From positions 1,860,001 to 1,924,000 of the forward strand of contig CBDDHB010000003.1 in the NCBI GenBank assembly GCA_965228165.1: DNA of 64,000 nucleotides, given 5' to 3'. The number at the start of each line of letters is the position of its first letter. Positions within the stretch are counted from its first letter, which is position 1. Below are positions 36,276-46,915 of this stretch, one piece after another. Below the pieces are notes generated by a model that worked only from the letters and a program-made list of their open reading frames with translations, was not told where the DNA came from and made no database searches. Origin of the DNA: Oleispirillum sp965228165 (GTDB lineage: Bacteria > Pseudomonadota > Alphaproteobacteria > Rhodospirillales > Rhodospirillaceae). Position numbers and translations under genes: made by a program.

Positions 36276-37756
36276 GCGGCCCCCAGATAGCGGGCGGAGA
36301 GGTGCGCCTTGAACGCATCGGCGGAGAGCGGCTGGCCGGTGGCGCGGCGCAGAATCTCCGGGGTTTCCAGAAGCGATCCGTGAACGTGGACGTTGGCGCG
36401 CATCCAGGCGAGCAACGGCGCGAAGTCGCCCCGCGCCAAGGCCGCTTCCAACCCCGGCGTCGCCGCCCGCGCCGCCGCGAACAGTTGCGCCGCGGTCATC
36501 GCCCCCAGGGTATAGGTGGGGAAGTAGCCCCAGGCGCCGTCGTACCAGTGGATGTCCTGCAAGCAGCCGCGTGCGTCGTCGGGCGGGGCGACGCCCAGAA
36601 GGTCGCGGAAGCCCTGGTTCCAGGCCCCCGGCAGATCGGCCAGGGGCAGATCGCCCGCGATCATCGCCCGCTCCAGCCGATAGCGCAGGATCACGTGGGC
36701 GGGATAGGTCACCTCGTCCGCCTCGACCCGGATGAAACCGCGCTCCACCCGCCGCGCCAGAGCGGCCAGATTGGCGTCGCTCCACGCCGCGCCGGAACCG
36801 CCGAAGGCGGCGCGCATCTCCGCCGCCAGCCAGGCGAGGCAGGCGTCGCTTCGCGCCGCCTGCATTTCCATGGAAAGGGACTGGCTTTCGTGCAGGCTCA
36901 TCCCCCGTGCCTCGCCCGCCGGCTGGCCGCGCCATTCGGCGGGCAAACCGCGTTCGTAAAGGGCGTGGCCGGTTTCGTGAATCACCCCGAGCAGGCCGGA
37001 AAACGCGTCGTCCTCGGCATAGCGGGTGGTCAGGCGCAAGTCGTCGGGGATGCCGCCGCAGAAGGGATGGGCGCTTTCGTCCAGACGACCGTGCGCGAAG
37101 TCGAAGCCCATCGCCGCCATCGCCCGCCGCACCAGCGCCTTCTGCGCCGCCGCCGGGAAGGGGCCGGGCAGGGGGGCGGGACGCGAGGCCTGACGTTCCA
37201 GGACCGCGTTCAGGAACTCCGGCAGGAATCCCGCCAGATCGGCGAAGACCGCGTCGATGTTCGCCGAACGGCCGCCGGGTTCGTAGGAATCGAGCAATCC
37301 GTCGTAGGGCGAGACCGACAGCGCCGCTGCCTTCGCCGCCGCCTCCTGCCGCACCAGGGACAGCAATTTTTCCAGATGCGGCAACACCGCCTGGAAGTCG
37401 GACGCGGCGCGCGCTCCCCGCCAGGCCATCTCGCACGCCGCCCCGGCGCGCGCCAGCGCCGCCACCAGATCCCCGGGCAGCGCCGCCGCATGCACCCAGG
37501 CGCGGCGCATCTCGCGCAGGTTGGCGCGGTCGGCGGCGGACAGGTCCTCGGCCTCCGCCTCGCCCAGCCAGTCGGCGACCGATGCATCGGAAATCATCTC
37601 GTGCGCCAGGGTCTCCAGCGTCGCCACCTGTTCGGCCCGCGCCGCCGCCCCGCCCGACGGCATCATCGCGGCGCGATCCCAGTTGAGCAGGGCGAGCGCC
37701 CCGTCGATCGCCGAACGGCGGTGGAAACGCTCCTTCAAACGGTCGTATGCGCGCAT
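36272..37756 (-). CDS. M32 family carboxypeptidase Taq
   Basis: 494 residues from ATG 37756 (MRAYDRLKERFHRRSAIDGA); a longer frame starts with an unrelated hydrophobic stretch and was rejected. Zinc site HETGHALYERGLPAEWRG (HExxH) near residue 262 and a downstream Glu in SLHESQSLSMEMQAARS near 295. Other family segments: SPYDGLLDSYEPG and HPFCGGIPDDLRLTTRY. Releases C-terminal amino acids from peptides in the cytoplasm. Co-transcribed with the membrane protein downstream. Confidence 0.95.
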   Translation of the reverse strand: MRAYDRLKERFHRRSAIDGALALLNWDRAAMMPSGGAAARAEQVATLETLAHEMISDASVADWLGEAEAEDLSAADRANLREMRRAWVHAAALPGDLVAALARAGAACEMAWRGARAASDFQAVLPHLEKLLSLVRQEAAAKAAALSVSPYDGLLDSYEPGGRSANIDAVFADLAGFLPEFLNAVLERQASRPAPLPGPFPAAAQKALVRRAMAAMGFDFAHGRLDESAHPFCGGIPDDLRLTTRYAEDDAFSGLLGVIHETGHALYERGLPAEWRGQPAGEARGMSLHESQSLSMEMQAARSDACLAWLAAEMRAAFGGSGAAWSDANLAALARRVERGFIRVEADEVTYPAHVILRYRLERAMIAGDLPLADLPGAWNQGFRDLLGVAPPDDARGCLQDIHWYDGAWGYFPTYTLGAMTAAQLFAAARAATPGLEAALARGDFAPLLAWMRANVHVHGSLLETPEILRRATGQPLSADAFKAHLSARYLGAA

Positions 37757-37839
37757 TCGCGGTCCTGTCTCTTGCCTTTTGCCGCCCCGTCCGATCATCA
37801 TGACCGAGGCCAAGATACCGAACATAGCGAGGAGAACCC

Positions 37840-38496
37840 ATGTCCGCAAAAGCGAAGTTCGCCGTCGTCCTCTCCGGCTGCGGGGTCTATGACGGTTCGG
37901 AAATCCACGAAGCGGTTCTGACCCTGCTCGCCATCGACCGGGCGGGCGGAACCTATCAGTGCTTCGCCCCCGACGTGCCGCAGATGCACGTGATCAACCA
38001 CGTTCTCGGCGCGCCCACCGACGGGACCCGCAACGTCCTGGTCGAATCGGCGCGCATCGCGCGCGGCGCGATCCTGCCGCTGTCGCAGTACGATCCCGCC
38101 GACTTCGACGCGCTGATCTTCCCCGGCGGCTTCGGCGCGGCGAAGAACCTGTGCGGTTTCGCGGTGGACGGCCCGAACTGCTCGGTCGATCCCGACGTGG
38201 CGAAGGCGGTGCTCGATACCCACGCGGCGAAGAAGCCGATCGGCGCCCTGTGCATCGCCCCCGCCCTGATCGCCAGGATTCTGGGCGGGGTGGAGGTCAC
38301 CATCGGCGACGACGCGGGCACCGCCGACGCGATCGCCGCGATGGGCGGCAAGCACCGGACCCGAGGCCATGGCGAGGTCTGCATCGACCCGGTCAACAAG
38401 GTGGTGAGCACCCCCTGCTACATGCTCAACGCCAGCATCGGCCAGATCGCCGATGGCGCGGCGGCGGCGGTGGCGGCGCTGTTGAAGCTGGTGTAG
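37840..38496 (+). CDS. elbB: Isoprenoid biosynthesis glyoxalase ElbB
   Basis: 218 residues, DJ-1/PfpI superfamily. Seen: VVLSGCGVYDGSEIHEAV at residue 8, FAPDVPQMHVINHVLG near 42, ALIFPGGFGAAKNL near 88, nucleophile Cys in IGALCIAPALIARILG near 132 and TPCYMLNASIGQIADGA near 188. ElbB has glyoxalase activity in vitro; its link to isoprenoid synthesis is from genetics in E. coli. Single gene, divergent from the M32 peptidase. Confidence 0.94.
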   Translation: MSAKAKFAVVLSGCGVYDGSEIHEAVLTLLAIDRAGGTYQCFAPDVPQMHVINHVLGAPTDGTRNVLVESARIARGAILPLSQYDPADFDALIFPGGFGAAKNLCGFAVDGPNCSVDPDVAKAVLDTHAAKKPIGALCIAPALIARILGGVEVTIGDDAGTADAIAAMGGKHRTRGHGEVCIDPVNKVVSTPCYMLNASIGQIADGAAAAVAALLKLV

Positions 38497-38507
38497 GGCG
38501 TGGACGG

Positions 38508-39031
38508 TCACGCCGTCCGCCGCCGTTGCCGCATCAGGCGGACGACGGTGATCAGGTTGGCGGCGGCGATGCAGAGTTCCAGGGCCGAACCGCCGATCGA
38601 TCCGGCGATCAGGTTGGCGGCGAAAACGATGCCGGAGGCCGCGATCAGGGTCAGGCGCAACGGAATGCCGGACAGTTTCATCACCGCCACGGTGCCGAGG
38701 CACCATCCCGTCACCGGCAGCCAGTCGATCGCCGTCTTCGCGCCGATCGCGCCGACGCCGAGGGTCAGGCCGACGAACAGCCAGACCAGCCAGGCGGCGG
38801 GGGCGTGGGCCGGGCGGCGATCGCGGAACGGACCGAGGCGATGGCGGCGCTGCCCGCCGCGATGTTCTGTCCCAGCATCAGATAGCGCAGGGCATAGACC
38901 AGGGTCTGCGCCGCGTTGAGGCTCTTCAGGCGGCGGTCGTTCTTCTGCAAGAAGGCGACGACGCCGAGCACGAAGGCGGCGTAGCCGACGATCTGCGAAG
39001 GCGCGAAGGGATCGGGTAGGGCTGGGGACAC
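38508..39031 (-). pseudogene. YgjV-like inner membrane protein, frameshifted
   Basis: The N-terminal part (from GTG 39031, preceded by AGGA) reads FAPSQIVGYAAFVLGVVAFLQKNDRRLKSLNAAQTLVYALRY, typical of YgjV-like proteins, then leaves frame near 38800-38816 in a GC-rich run. The other frame gives AAWLVWLFVGLTLGVGAIGAK, then helices through AVMKLSGIPLRLTLIAASGIV to the stop at 38508. Adding one base restores 174 residues and about five helices. Function unknown. The stretch CGGCCCACGCCCCCGCC (minus strand) is the likely place of the lost base. Confidence 0.72.
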
Positions 39032-39123
39032 GGTGGGGTTTCCTGGGGGGCGGAAAGGCCGGACCCTACAGCCTTCCGGGGTTTCCGCCAAGGGGGGATC
39101 GGAGGACGGCCGAACCGGGGGCG

Positions 39124-39141
39124 TTGTCACAAAACCATAAC
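39124..39141 (+). promoter_or_regulatory. Candidate Pho box upstream of pstS
   Basis: TTGTCAC-AAAA-CCATAAC resembles two 7-base PhoB half-sites (consensus CTGTCAT) separated by 4 bases; the first half is good, the second weak. A further TTCACA lies at about 39147-39152. It lies 120-140 bases before the pstS start, as expected for a phosphate-starvation promoter. Read by eye only. Confidence 0.45.
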
Positions 39142-39263
39142 CTTGCGTTCACAAATGCGTCGCCGTCGCGGGGTAACTTGACCCTGCGGCCAGCGCCGGG
39201 GAAGTCCCGGTCGTGGTCGGTTCGATATTCGCAAAACCCCTCTGACCGGAGGCATTAGCCGTG

Positions 39264-40298
39264 ATGAAGCGTACCCTTGCCGTCGCCGCCGTCGCGACGG
39301 TCGCTTTCGCCGGTGCGGCCGAAGCCCGCGACCAGATCCGCATCGTCGGGTCGTCGACGGTGTTCCCGTTCGCGTCCAAGGTCGTCGAGCAGTTCGGCAA
39401 GACCACCTCGTTCAAGACCCCGGTGATCGAATCCACGGGTTCGGGCGGCGGCTTCAAGCTGTTCTGCGCCGGCGTCGGCGTCGATCACCCCGACATCACC
39501 AACGCGTCCCGCGCGATCAAGTCCTCCGAAGTCGAGACCTGCGCCAAGAACGGCGTCACCAAGGTCACCGAGATCACCATCGGCTTCGACGGCATCGTCG
39601 TCGCCAACGCCAAGAACGGCCCGGCCTTCGACGTCACCCTGAAGGATCTGTACCTCGCCCTGGCGAAGACGGTTCCGGACCCGAAGGGCGGCGACAAGCT
39701 GATCCCCAATCCCTACAAGACCTGGAAGGACGTGAATCCGGCCCTTCCCGCCAACGCCATCGAAGTGCTGGGGTCGCCGCCTACCTCGGGCACCCGCGAC
39801 GCCTTCACCGAGCTGGTGATGGACGTCGGTTGCGAGACCTTCCCCTTCATCAAGGAGATGGCCAAGACCGACAAGAAGGCGTTCAAGGCCGCCTGCCAGT
39901 CGGTGCGCGAGGACGGGGCCTACATCGAAGCCGGCGAGAACGACACCCTGATCGTCAACAAGCTGGTGGAAAACCCGAAGACCCTCGGCATCTTCGGCTT
40001 CTCGTTCCTCGACCAGAACGCCGACAAGATCAAGGGCGCGAAGATCGGCGGCGTGGCGCCGACCTTCGAGGGCATCTCTTCCGCCAAGTATCCGGTGTCC
40101 CGCTCGCTGTACTTCTACGTCAAGGGCGCGCACGTCGGCGTGATCCCGGGGATCAAGGAATACGTCGCCACCTTCACCTCGGAAGCCGCCATGGGTCCCG
40201 ACGGTTATCTGGCGCAGATCGGCCCGATCCCGCTGCCCGCCGATGCCCGCAAGAAGGTCTCGGAAGCCGGCAAGGCCCTGCCGCACAACGTGAAGTAA
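39264..40298 (+). CDS. pstS: Periplasmic phosphate-binding protein PstS
   Basis: 344 residues from ATG 39264, with GGAGG 10 bases upstream (a GTG just before it is also possible). Signal peptide MKRTLAVAAVATVAFAGAAEA, then phosphate-binding segments IVGSSTVFPFASKV, IESTGSGGGFKLFC, NASRAIKSSEVE and GSPPTSGTRDAF. It captures phosphate for the PstCAB importer. Contains several Cys (e.g. LFCAG, VETCAK, VGCETF), possibly disulfides. First gene of the pst group and followed by a strong hairpin, so it is probably made in excess of the permease. Confidence 0.96.
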   Translation: MKRTLAVAAVATVAFAGAAEARDQIRIVGSSTVFPFASKVVEQFGKTTSFKTPVIESTGSGGGFKLFCAGVGVDHPDITNASRAIKSSEVETCAKNGVTKVTEITIGFDGIVVANAKNGPAFDVTLKDLYLALAKTVPDPKGGDKLIPNPYKTWKDVNPALPANAIEVLGSPPTSGTRDAFTELVMDVGCETFPFIKEMAKTDKKAFKAACQSVREDGAYIEAGENDTLIVNKLVENPKTLGIFGFSFLDQNADKIKGAKIGGVAPTFEGISSAKYPVSRSLYFYVKGAHVGVIPGIKEYVATFTSEAAMGPDGYLAQIGPIPLPADARKKVSEAGKALPHNVK

Positions 40299-40324
40299 GC
40301 CGGACTTCCGGCGTTTCATCCGGC

Positions 40325-40350
40325 GCCGCCGCCCGCGATCGGGCGGCGGC
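40325..40350 (+). promoter_or_regulatory. Hairpin between pstS and pstC
   Basis: An 11-bp perfect GC stem (GCCGCCGCCCG with its complement) and loop CGAT, followed by a short T-containing stretch. Likely an attenuating or 3'-stabilising structure that raises pstS mRNA over pstCAB, as seen in other binding-protein operons. A GTATAAT-like box (ccgTATAATcg) near 40410 may start extra pstC transcripts. Confidence 0.7.
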
Positions 40351-40463
40351 GGTTTCCTGAAAGAACCGGGCGCGGTTCCCGGCAGGGGTTTGACCGTGCC
40401 GATAGTGCCGTATAATCGCCCACCGCCGGGGCCGTTCCCGGCCTTTTGCGACGAGGCCCGTTG

Positions 40464-41846
40464 ATGCCGTTCAGTGTGCTGCTGCTGGTTCTGGCCGGAC
40501 TTTCGGTGATTGCCTATCGTTTCGGGACGACCCGCGCCCGCGCCGTGTCGCCGGGACGGCAGGCCGATCTGCACTCCCGCCCGATGTATCACGGTCTTTA
40601 CGTCGCCATCTGGTGCGGCATCCCGGCGCTGCTGGTGGCGGTGACCTGGGTGGCGCTGCAACCGATCCTGGTCAAGGGGCTGGTCTTGGGCGGTTTGCCC
40701 GACGCCTATGCCGCCCTGCCCGAGTCGCGCCTGAATCTGATCTGGAACGATATTCGCAATCTCGCCCTGGGCGACGTGGTGCGCGCCGATCCCGCGCCCG
40801 AAATCCAGGCCGCGGCGGAAATCTTCCGCCGGTTGCACACCATCGGCAGCGCCGCCCTGGCGGTCCTGTGCCTGCTGGCCGCGCCGTTGGCGGCGCGCTT
40901 CGCGCTGAAGCGCATCCGCATCGATCTGCGCGCCCGCAATCGGGTCGAATCGGTGATCACGGTGTTCCTGGTGGCGAGTTCGCTGGTCGCGATCTTCACC
41001 ACCGTCGGCATCGTCCTGTCGCTGCTGTTCGAATCCTTGCGGTTCTTCGCCAAGGTGCCGGTGCTCGATTTCCTCTTCGGCCTGCACTGGAGCCCGCAGA
41101 CCGCGCTGCGCGCCGATCAGGTGGGCAGTTCCGGCTCCTTCGGCGCGGTGCCGCTGTTCTCCGGCACCCTGCTGATCAGTTTGATCTCGATGTGCGTCGC
41201 GGTGCCGGTCGGCCTGATGTCGGCGATCTATATGTCCGAATACGCCCACCGCAAGTTCCGCGCCGTCGCCAAGCCGCTTCTGGAGGTTCTGGCGGGGATT
41301 CCCACCGTGGTCTACGGCTTTTTCGCCGCGCTGACCGTCGCCCCCTTCATCCGCCGTCTGGGCGAAAGCATGGGCCTGTCCGTCGCCTCGGAAAGCGCGC
41401 TCGCCGCCGGGCTGGTGATGGGGGTGATGATCATTCCCTTCGTCTCCTCGATTTCCGACGACGTGATCAACGCGGTGCCGCAGGCGATGCGCGACGGCGC
41501 CTATGCCCTGGGCGCGACCAAGTCGGAAACCATCCGCAACGTGGTGGTTCCGGCGGCGCTGCCCGGCATCGTCGGCGGCGTGCTTCTGGCGGTTTCCCGC
41601 GCCATCGGCGAAACGATGATCGTGGTGATGGCCGCCGGCCTGTCCGCCAACCTGTCGTTCAATCCCCTGGACGCGGTGACCACGGTGACGGTGCAGATCG
41701 TCACCCTTCTGACCGGCGACCAGGAATTCGACAGCGCCAAGACGCTGGCCGCCTTCGCCCTGGGCCTGGTGCTGTTCTGCGTCACCCTGGGGCTCAACAT
41801 CTTCGCGCTGCATGTCGTCCGGAAGTATAGGGAACAATATGAGTGA
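40464..41846 (+). CDS. pstC: Phosphate ABC transporter permease PstC (long form)
   Basis: 460 residues from ATG 40464. Long alphaproteobacterial type: an N-terminal region with two hydrophobic segments (VLLLVLAGLSVIAYRF, YVAIWCGIPALLVAVTW) and a loop, then the usual six-helix permease. The ABC-binding EAA loop is AVPQAMRDGAYALGATKSET near residue 345, followed by GIVGGVLLAVSRAIGETMIV. Also LEVLAGIPTVVYGFFA. Overlaps pstA by 8 bases. Inner membrane, forms the channel with PstA. Confidence 0.94.
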   Translation: MPFSVLLLVLAGLSVIAYRFGTTRARAVSPGRQADLHSRPMYHGLYVAIWCGIPALLVAVTWVALQPILVKGLVLGGLPDAYAALPESRLNLIWNDIRNLALGDVVRADPAPEIQAAAEIFRRLHTIGSAALAVLCLLAAPLAARFALKRIRIDLRARNRVESVITVFLVASSLVAIFTTVGIVLSLLFESLRFFAKVPVLDFLFGLHWSPQTALRADQVGSSGSFGAVPLFSGTLLISLISMCVAVPVGLMSAIYMSEYAHRKFRAVAKPLLEVLAGIPTVVYGFFAALTVAPFIRRLGESMGLSVASESALAAGLVMGVMIIPFVSSISDDVINAVPQAMRDGAYALGATKSETIRNVVVPAALPGIVGGVLLAVSRAIGETMIVVMAAGLSANLSFNPLDAVTTVTVQIVTLLTGDQEFDSAKTLAAFALGLVLFCVTLGLNIFALHVVRKYREQYE

Positions 41847-43149
41847 GATGACCATGGATACGCCGAAGGGCGGCGCCCGCGCCCGCGCCCTGGTGGCGGC
41901 GGGAATCTCCCGGCGCTATCGTGCGGAACGCCGCTTCCGCGTCTGCGGGCTGGTGGCGATCGTTTCGGCGTTGGCCTTCATGGTGCTGCTGTTCGTCAGC
42001 ATCGTTGGCAAGGGCTATACCGCCTTCGTCCAGACCGAGATCCTCCTGCCGATCCAGTTCGAGGTCGCGGTGATCGATCCGCAGGGCCTGCGCGACGCCG
42101 CCGAAATGCGCGCCGCCAACTATGGCAAGCTGTATCGCGATGGCATCCAGTCCCTGTTCCCCGACGTGGAAACCCGCCAGGACCGCCGCCTGCTCAACGG
42201 CCTGGTGTCCTCGGGCGCGACCTTTGAAATCCGCGACGCGGTGGTCGCCAAGCCGGAACTGATCGGCAAAAGCCAGGAGGTCTGGGTTCCCGCCTCGGAC
42301 GACGTCGATATGCTGGTCAAGGGGCACATCGACCGCACCCTGCCCGAGGGCGAACGCCGCATGTCGGACAAGGAAATCGCCTGGCTCGACGCCCTGGCCG
42401 CGCAGGGCCGGATCGAGACCCGCCTCAACTGGCGCTTCTTCACCCAGGGCGATTCCCGCGAACCGGAGCTGTCGGGCATCTGGGGGGGCGGTGACCGGCT
42501 CGTTCCTGACCATGCTGGTGACCCTGGCCCTGTCCTTCCCGTTGGGCGTCGCCACCGCCGTCTACCTTGAGGAATTCGCCCCGAAGAACCGCTGGACCGA
42601 CATCATCGAGGTCAACATCAACAATCTCGCGGCGATTCCCTCGATCGTCTTCGGTCTGCTCGGCCTCGCGGTGTTCCTGCAATTCTTCGGTCTGCCGCGC
42701 TCCGCTCCGGTGGTCGGCGGTCTGGTCCTGACCCTGATGACCCTGCCCACCATCATCATCGCTTCCCGCGTCTCGCTTAAGTCGGTGCCCCCTCGATCCG
42801 CGAGGCGGCCTTGGGCCTCGGCGCCTCGAAGATGCAGATGGTGACCAACGACGTGCTGCCGCTCGCCATGCCGGGCATCCTGACCGGCACCATCATCGGC
42901 ATGGGTCGGGCGTTGGGCGAGACCGCGCCCTTGCTGATGATCGGCATGGTCGCCTTCATCGTCGACATTCCCGGCAGCTTCACCGATCCCGCCACGGTGC
43001 TGCCGGTGCAAATCTACATCTGGGCGGATTCCGCCGAGCGCGCCTTCGTCGAGCGGACGTCGGCGGCGATCATCGTGCTTCTGACCTTCCTGATCATTAT
43101 GAACGCCGCCGCGGTTTACTTGCGCAGCAAGTTCGAAAGGCGGTGGTAG
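41839..43149 (+). pseudogene. pstA: Phosphate ABC transporter permease PstA (long form), two frameshifts
   Basis: The N-terminal third (MSEMTMDTPKGG to RLNWRFFTQGDSREPELSGIW) has one helix and a periplasmic domain typical of long PstA. At the G7 run 42482-42488 the frame moves: removing one G gives GIWGAVTGSFLTMLVTLALS. At the C5 run 42788-42792 it moves back: adding one C gives LKSVPPSIREAALGLGASKMQM, the EAA loop, then IIGMGRALGETAPLLMIGM to the stop. The corrected protein is 436 residues and the total length is a multiple of three. Two compensating homopolymer shifts in a conserved, otherwise perfect gene point to sequencing error. As written, phosphate import by this system would be lost. 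Confidence 0.9.
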
Positions 43150-43150
43150 A

Positions 43151-43984
43151 ATGGAGACCGCGACCTTGCGTGACACGAAGCAGACCCTGTCGGATATCCG
43201 GCCCCTGGAAGGAGAGACCGCGCAGATGGCGGCGAAGATCGAGGCGCGTCTGACCAACGTCCACTACGGCGACAAGCACGCGCTGAAGGACGTCACGCTC
43301 GACATCCGCGAGGGCGAGGTGACCTCGTTCATCGGCCCGTCGGGCTGCGGCAAATCGACCTTCCTGCGTTGCCTCAACCGGATGAACGACACCATCGACG
43401 GCTGCCGGGTTTCCGGCACGGTGATGATGGACGGCGAGGACATCTACGATCCGAAAATCGACGTGGTGCAACTGCGCGCCCGCGTCGGCATGGTGTTCCA
43501 GAAGCCCAACCCGTTCCCGAAGTCGATCTACGACAACATCGCCTATGGTCCGCGCATCCACGGTTTGGCCGCGAACAAGGACGAACTGGACGAGATCGTC
43601 CTCACCAGCCTGGAGAAGGCGGGCCTGTTGGCCGAGGTCAAGGACCGCATGGAGGCTCCGGGCACCGGCCTGTCCGGCGGCCAGCAGCAGCGCCTGTGTA
43701 TCGCCCGCGCCATCGCGGTCAGCCCCGAGGTGATTCTGATGGACGAGCCGTGCTCGGCCCTGGACCCCATCGCCACCGCGAAGATCGAGGAACTGATCGA
43801 CGAACTGCGCGAGAACTTCACCATCGTCATCGTCACCCACTCGATGCAGCAGGCGGCCCGCGTGTCGCAGCGCACCGCCTTTTTCCACCTGGGCGAACTG
43901 ATCGAGGTCGGCGACACCGAGCAGATTTTCACCAACCCCAAGCACAAGCTGACGCAGGGGTACATCACCGGCCGCTTCGGTTGA
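43151..43984 (+). CDS. pstB: Phosphate ABC transporter ATP-binding protein PstB
   Basis: 277 residues. Walker A GPSGCGKSTFLRCLNRMND near residue 62, Q-loop GMVFQKPNPFPKSIYDN near 115, signature LSGGQQQRLCIARAIA near 175, Walker B VILMDEPCSALDP near 195 and the switch His in IVTHSMQQAARVSQ near 230. Energises phosphate import with PstC and PstA. Starts 1 base after pstA. An internal ATG (MAAKIEARL, 75 bases later) is an alternative start. The next gene begins 16 bases after its stop, leaving no room for phoU. Confidence 0.96.
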   Translation: METATLRDTKQTLSDIRPLEGETAQMAAKIEARLTNVHYGDKHALKDVTLDIREGEVTSFIGPSGCGKSTFLRCLNRMNDTIDGCRVSGTVMMDGEDIYDPKIDVVQLRARVGMVFQKPNPFPKSIYDNIAYGPRIHGLAANKDELDEIVLTSLEKAGLLAEVKDRMEAPGTGLSGGQQQRLCIARAIAVSPEVILMDEPCSALDPIATAKIEELIDELRENFTIVIVTHSMQQAARVSQRTAFFHLGELIEVGDTEQIFTNPKHKLTQGYITGRFG

Positions 43985-44000
43985 CGGAGGATCCAACGCA

Positions 44001-44503
44001 ATGAAGCCGATGATCATGGTCGTGGAGGACGAGGCCGCCCTCGTCACCGTGTTGCGCTATAACCTGGAAAAGGAAGGCTATCGCGTCTGCGAGGCGACCG
44101 ACGGCGAGGAAGCGCTGACCGTCGCCGCCGAGAACGCCCCCGATCTGGTGGTCCTCGACTGGATGCTGCCGATGATGTCGGGGATCGAGGTCTGCCGCCA
44201 GTTGCGCCGCAAGCCCCGCCACCGCGAGGTGCCGATCATCATGCTGACCGCGCGCGGCGAGGAAGGCGACAAGGTGCGCGGCCTCAACACCGGCGCCGAC
44301 GACTACATGACCAAGCCGTTCTCGATGCCCGAGCTCTTGGCCCGGGTGCGGGCGTTGTTGCGCCGCTCCGCCGCCTGCGCAAGGCGCTGAACGAGGACGA
44401 CGGCACCGACGTCATCCGCACGGTGCGCGCCGCGGGCTATGCCCTGGACCACAAGTTCCCCGCCGAGGCGGAAGCCGCGGGCGGTCTTTCCGCCGCGCTG
44501 TAG
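44001..44503 (+). pseudogene. phoB: PhoB response regulator with internal deletion of the DNA-binding domain
   Basis: Receiver domain complete: MIMVVEDEAALVTVLRYNLE, phosphoacceptor Asp in LVVLDWMLPMMSGIEV, Lys in DDYMTKPFSMPELLARVRALL. After LLRR the sequence jumps to the end of the winged helix in another frame: LRRLRKALNEDDGTDVIRTV and AAGYALDHKFP, ending at the TAG at 44501-44503. The linker, the beta-platform and the recognition helix are missing (about 60-75 residues, about 200 bases, not a multiple of three). The read frame stops at 44390 (RRSAACARR). The join lies in CGCCGCTCCGCCGCC near 44359-44373, a place prone to slippage deletion. The protein could be phosphorylated but could not bind DNA. 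Confidence 0.88.
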
Positions 44504-44525
44504 GAAGGTTTTCGAATGTCTTGCG

Positions 44526-44559
44526 CCCGGGGTCGCCTTCGCGCGCCCCCGGGTTTTTT
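44526..44559 (+). terminator. Terminator after the pst-phoB group
   Basis: A 7-bp stem CCCGGGG with CCCCGGG, a loop of about 14 bases with internal pairing potential, then TTTTTTG. Closes the pst transcription unit. Confidence 0.75.
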
Positions 44560-44631
44560 GTCGGCTTCGCTTCCCTGCCGGAACATTTTGATTTAGCGTG
44601 ATGTTCGTCGCGCGGGAGTGGTGGGGACGGG

Positions 44632-46035
<1,404 letters not shown>

Positions 46036-46163
46036 ATTCTACTCGGACGGACGCCTGACGCGGTTTTCCGCGCCATCCGTCTCATCCGAGCGAATTTCCG
46101 GAGCATCGGGGGCGTGCCCGTGGGACGGTCGTCTGGAACGCGCCCATCGGCCTTGTGCCGATG

Positions 46164-46685
46164 TCACTCGTCGTAGGCGGCCAGGGTCACGCAGGGGAAG
46201 TCGATCTTTTTCCGTCCCTCCAGGAACGACAGTTCCAGGATGGTGGCGGCGCCCACCACGTTGCCGCCGACCTGGCGGATCAGGTCCGCCGCCGCGCGCA
46301 TCGTGCCGCCGGTGGCGAGAAGGTCGTCCAGGATCACCACCAGCGCGCCGGGTTTCACCGCGTCGGCCTGGATTTCGATGGTGTCGGAGCCGTATTCCAG
46401 GTCATAGCGGTAGGGAATGGTCTTTCCCGGCAGCTTGCCCTTCTTGCGCACCATGAAGAACCCCGATCCCAACTTCAGCGCCAGCGGCGCGGCGACCAGG
46501 AAGCCCCGGGATTCGATCCCCGCCAGGACGTCGGGGTTCCAGGCGCGCACCAGATTGGCCAGGCGGCCCATGGTGATCTGCCAGGCCTCGGCGTTGGCGA
46601 GAAGGGTCGAGATGTCATAGAACAGGATGCCGGGCTTCGGAAAATCCGGGACCGACCGGATGTACTGCTTGATGTCGATATCCAT
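46164..46685 (-). CDS. apt: Adenine phosphoribosyltransferase
   Basis: 173 residues. Salvages adenine to AMP with PRPP. N-terminal IRSVPDFPKPGILFYDISTLLAN, adenine-binding GIESRGFLVAAPLALKLGSGF near residue 58, and the PRPP motif LVVILDDLLATGGTMRAA near 115. Single gene on the minus strand. Confidence 0.97.
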   Translation of the reverse strand: MDIDIKQYIRSVPDFPKPGILFYDISTLLANAEAWQITMGRLANLVRAWNPDVLAGIESRGFLVAAPLALKLGSGFFMVRKKGKLPGKTIPYRYDLEYGSDTIEIQADAVKPGALVVILDDLLATGGTMRAAADLIRQVGGNVVGAATILELSFLEGRKKIDFPCVTLAAYDE

Positions 46686-46915
46686 GCTTGCCCCCCCAGG
46701 GCGGATGCGCGCGTTCCCCGCAGCGCGGAGACAACCGCCGAGAACAATAAAGAAAAGCGCCGCCGATGCAAGATGTCGGGAGGGTGAGCCTATGGCTTTC
46801 GACGCCGGAAACCCGGTGTACGGTTTTTTTGGATTGCTTCCGATAAATGGCTATAGTGTTCAAGGCATAGGGTGTTCGCCCCTGGGCGGCGGACCTGTAG
46901 GGAGTATCAGCGGGG

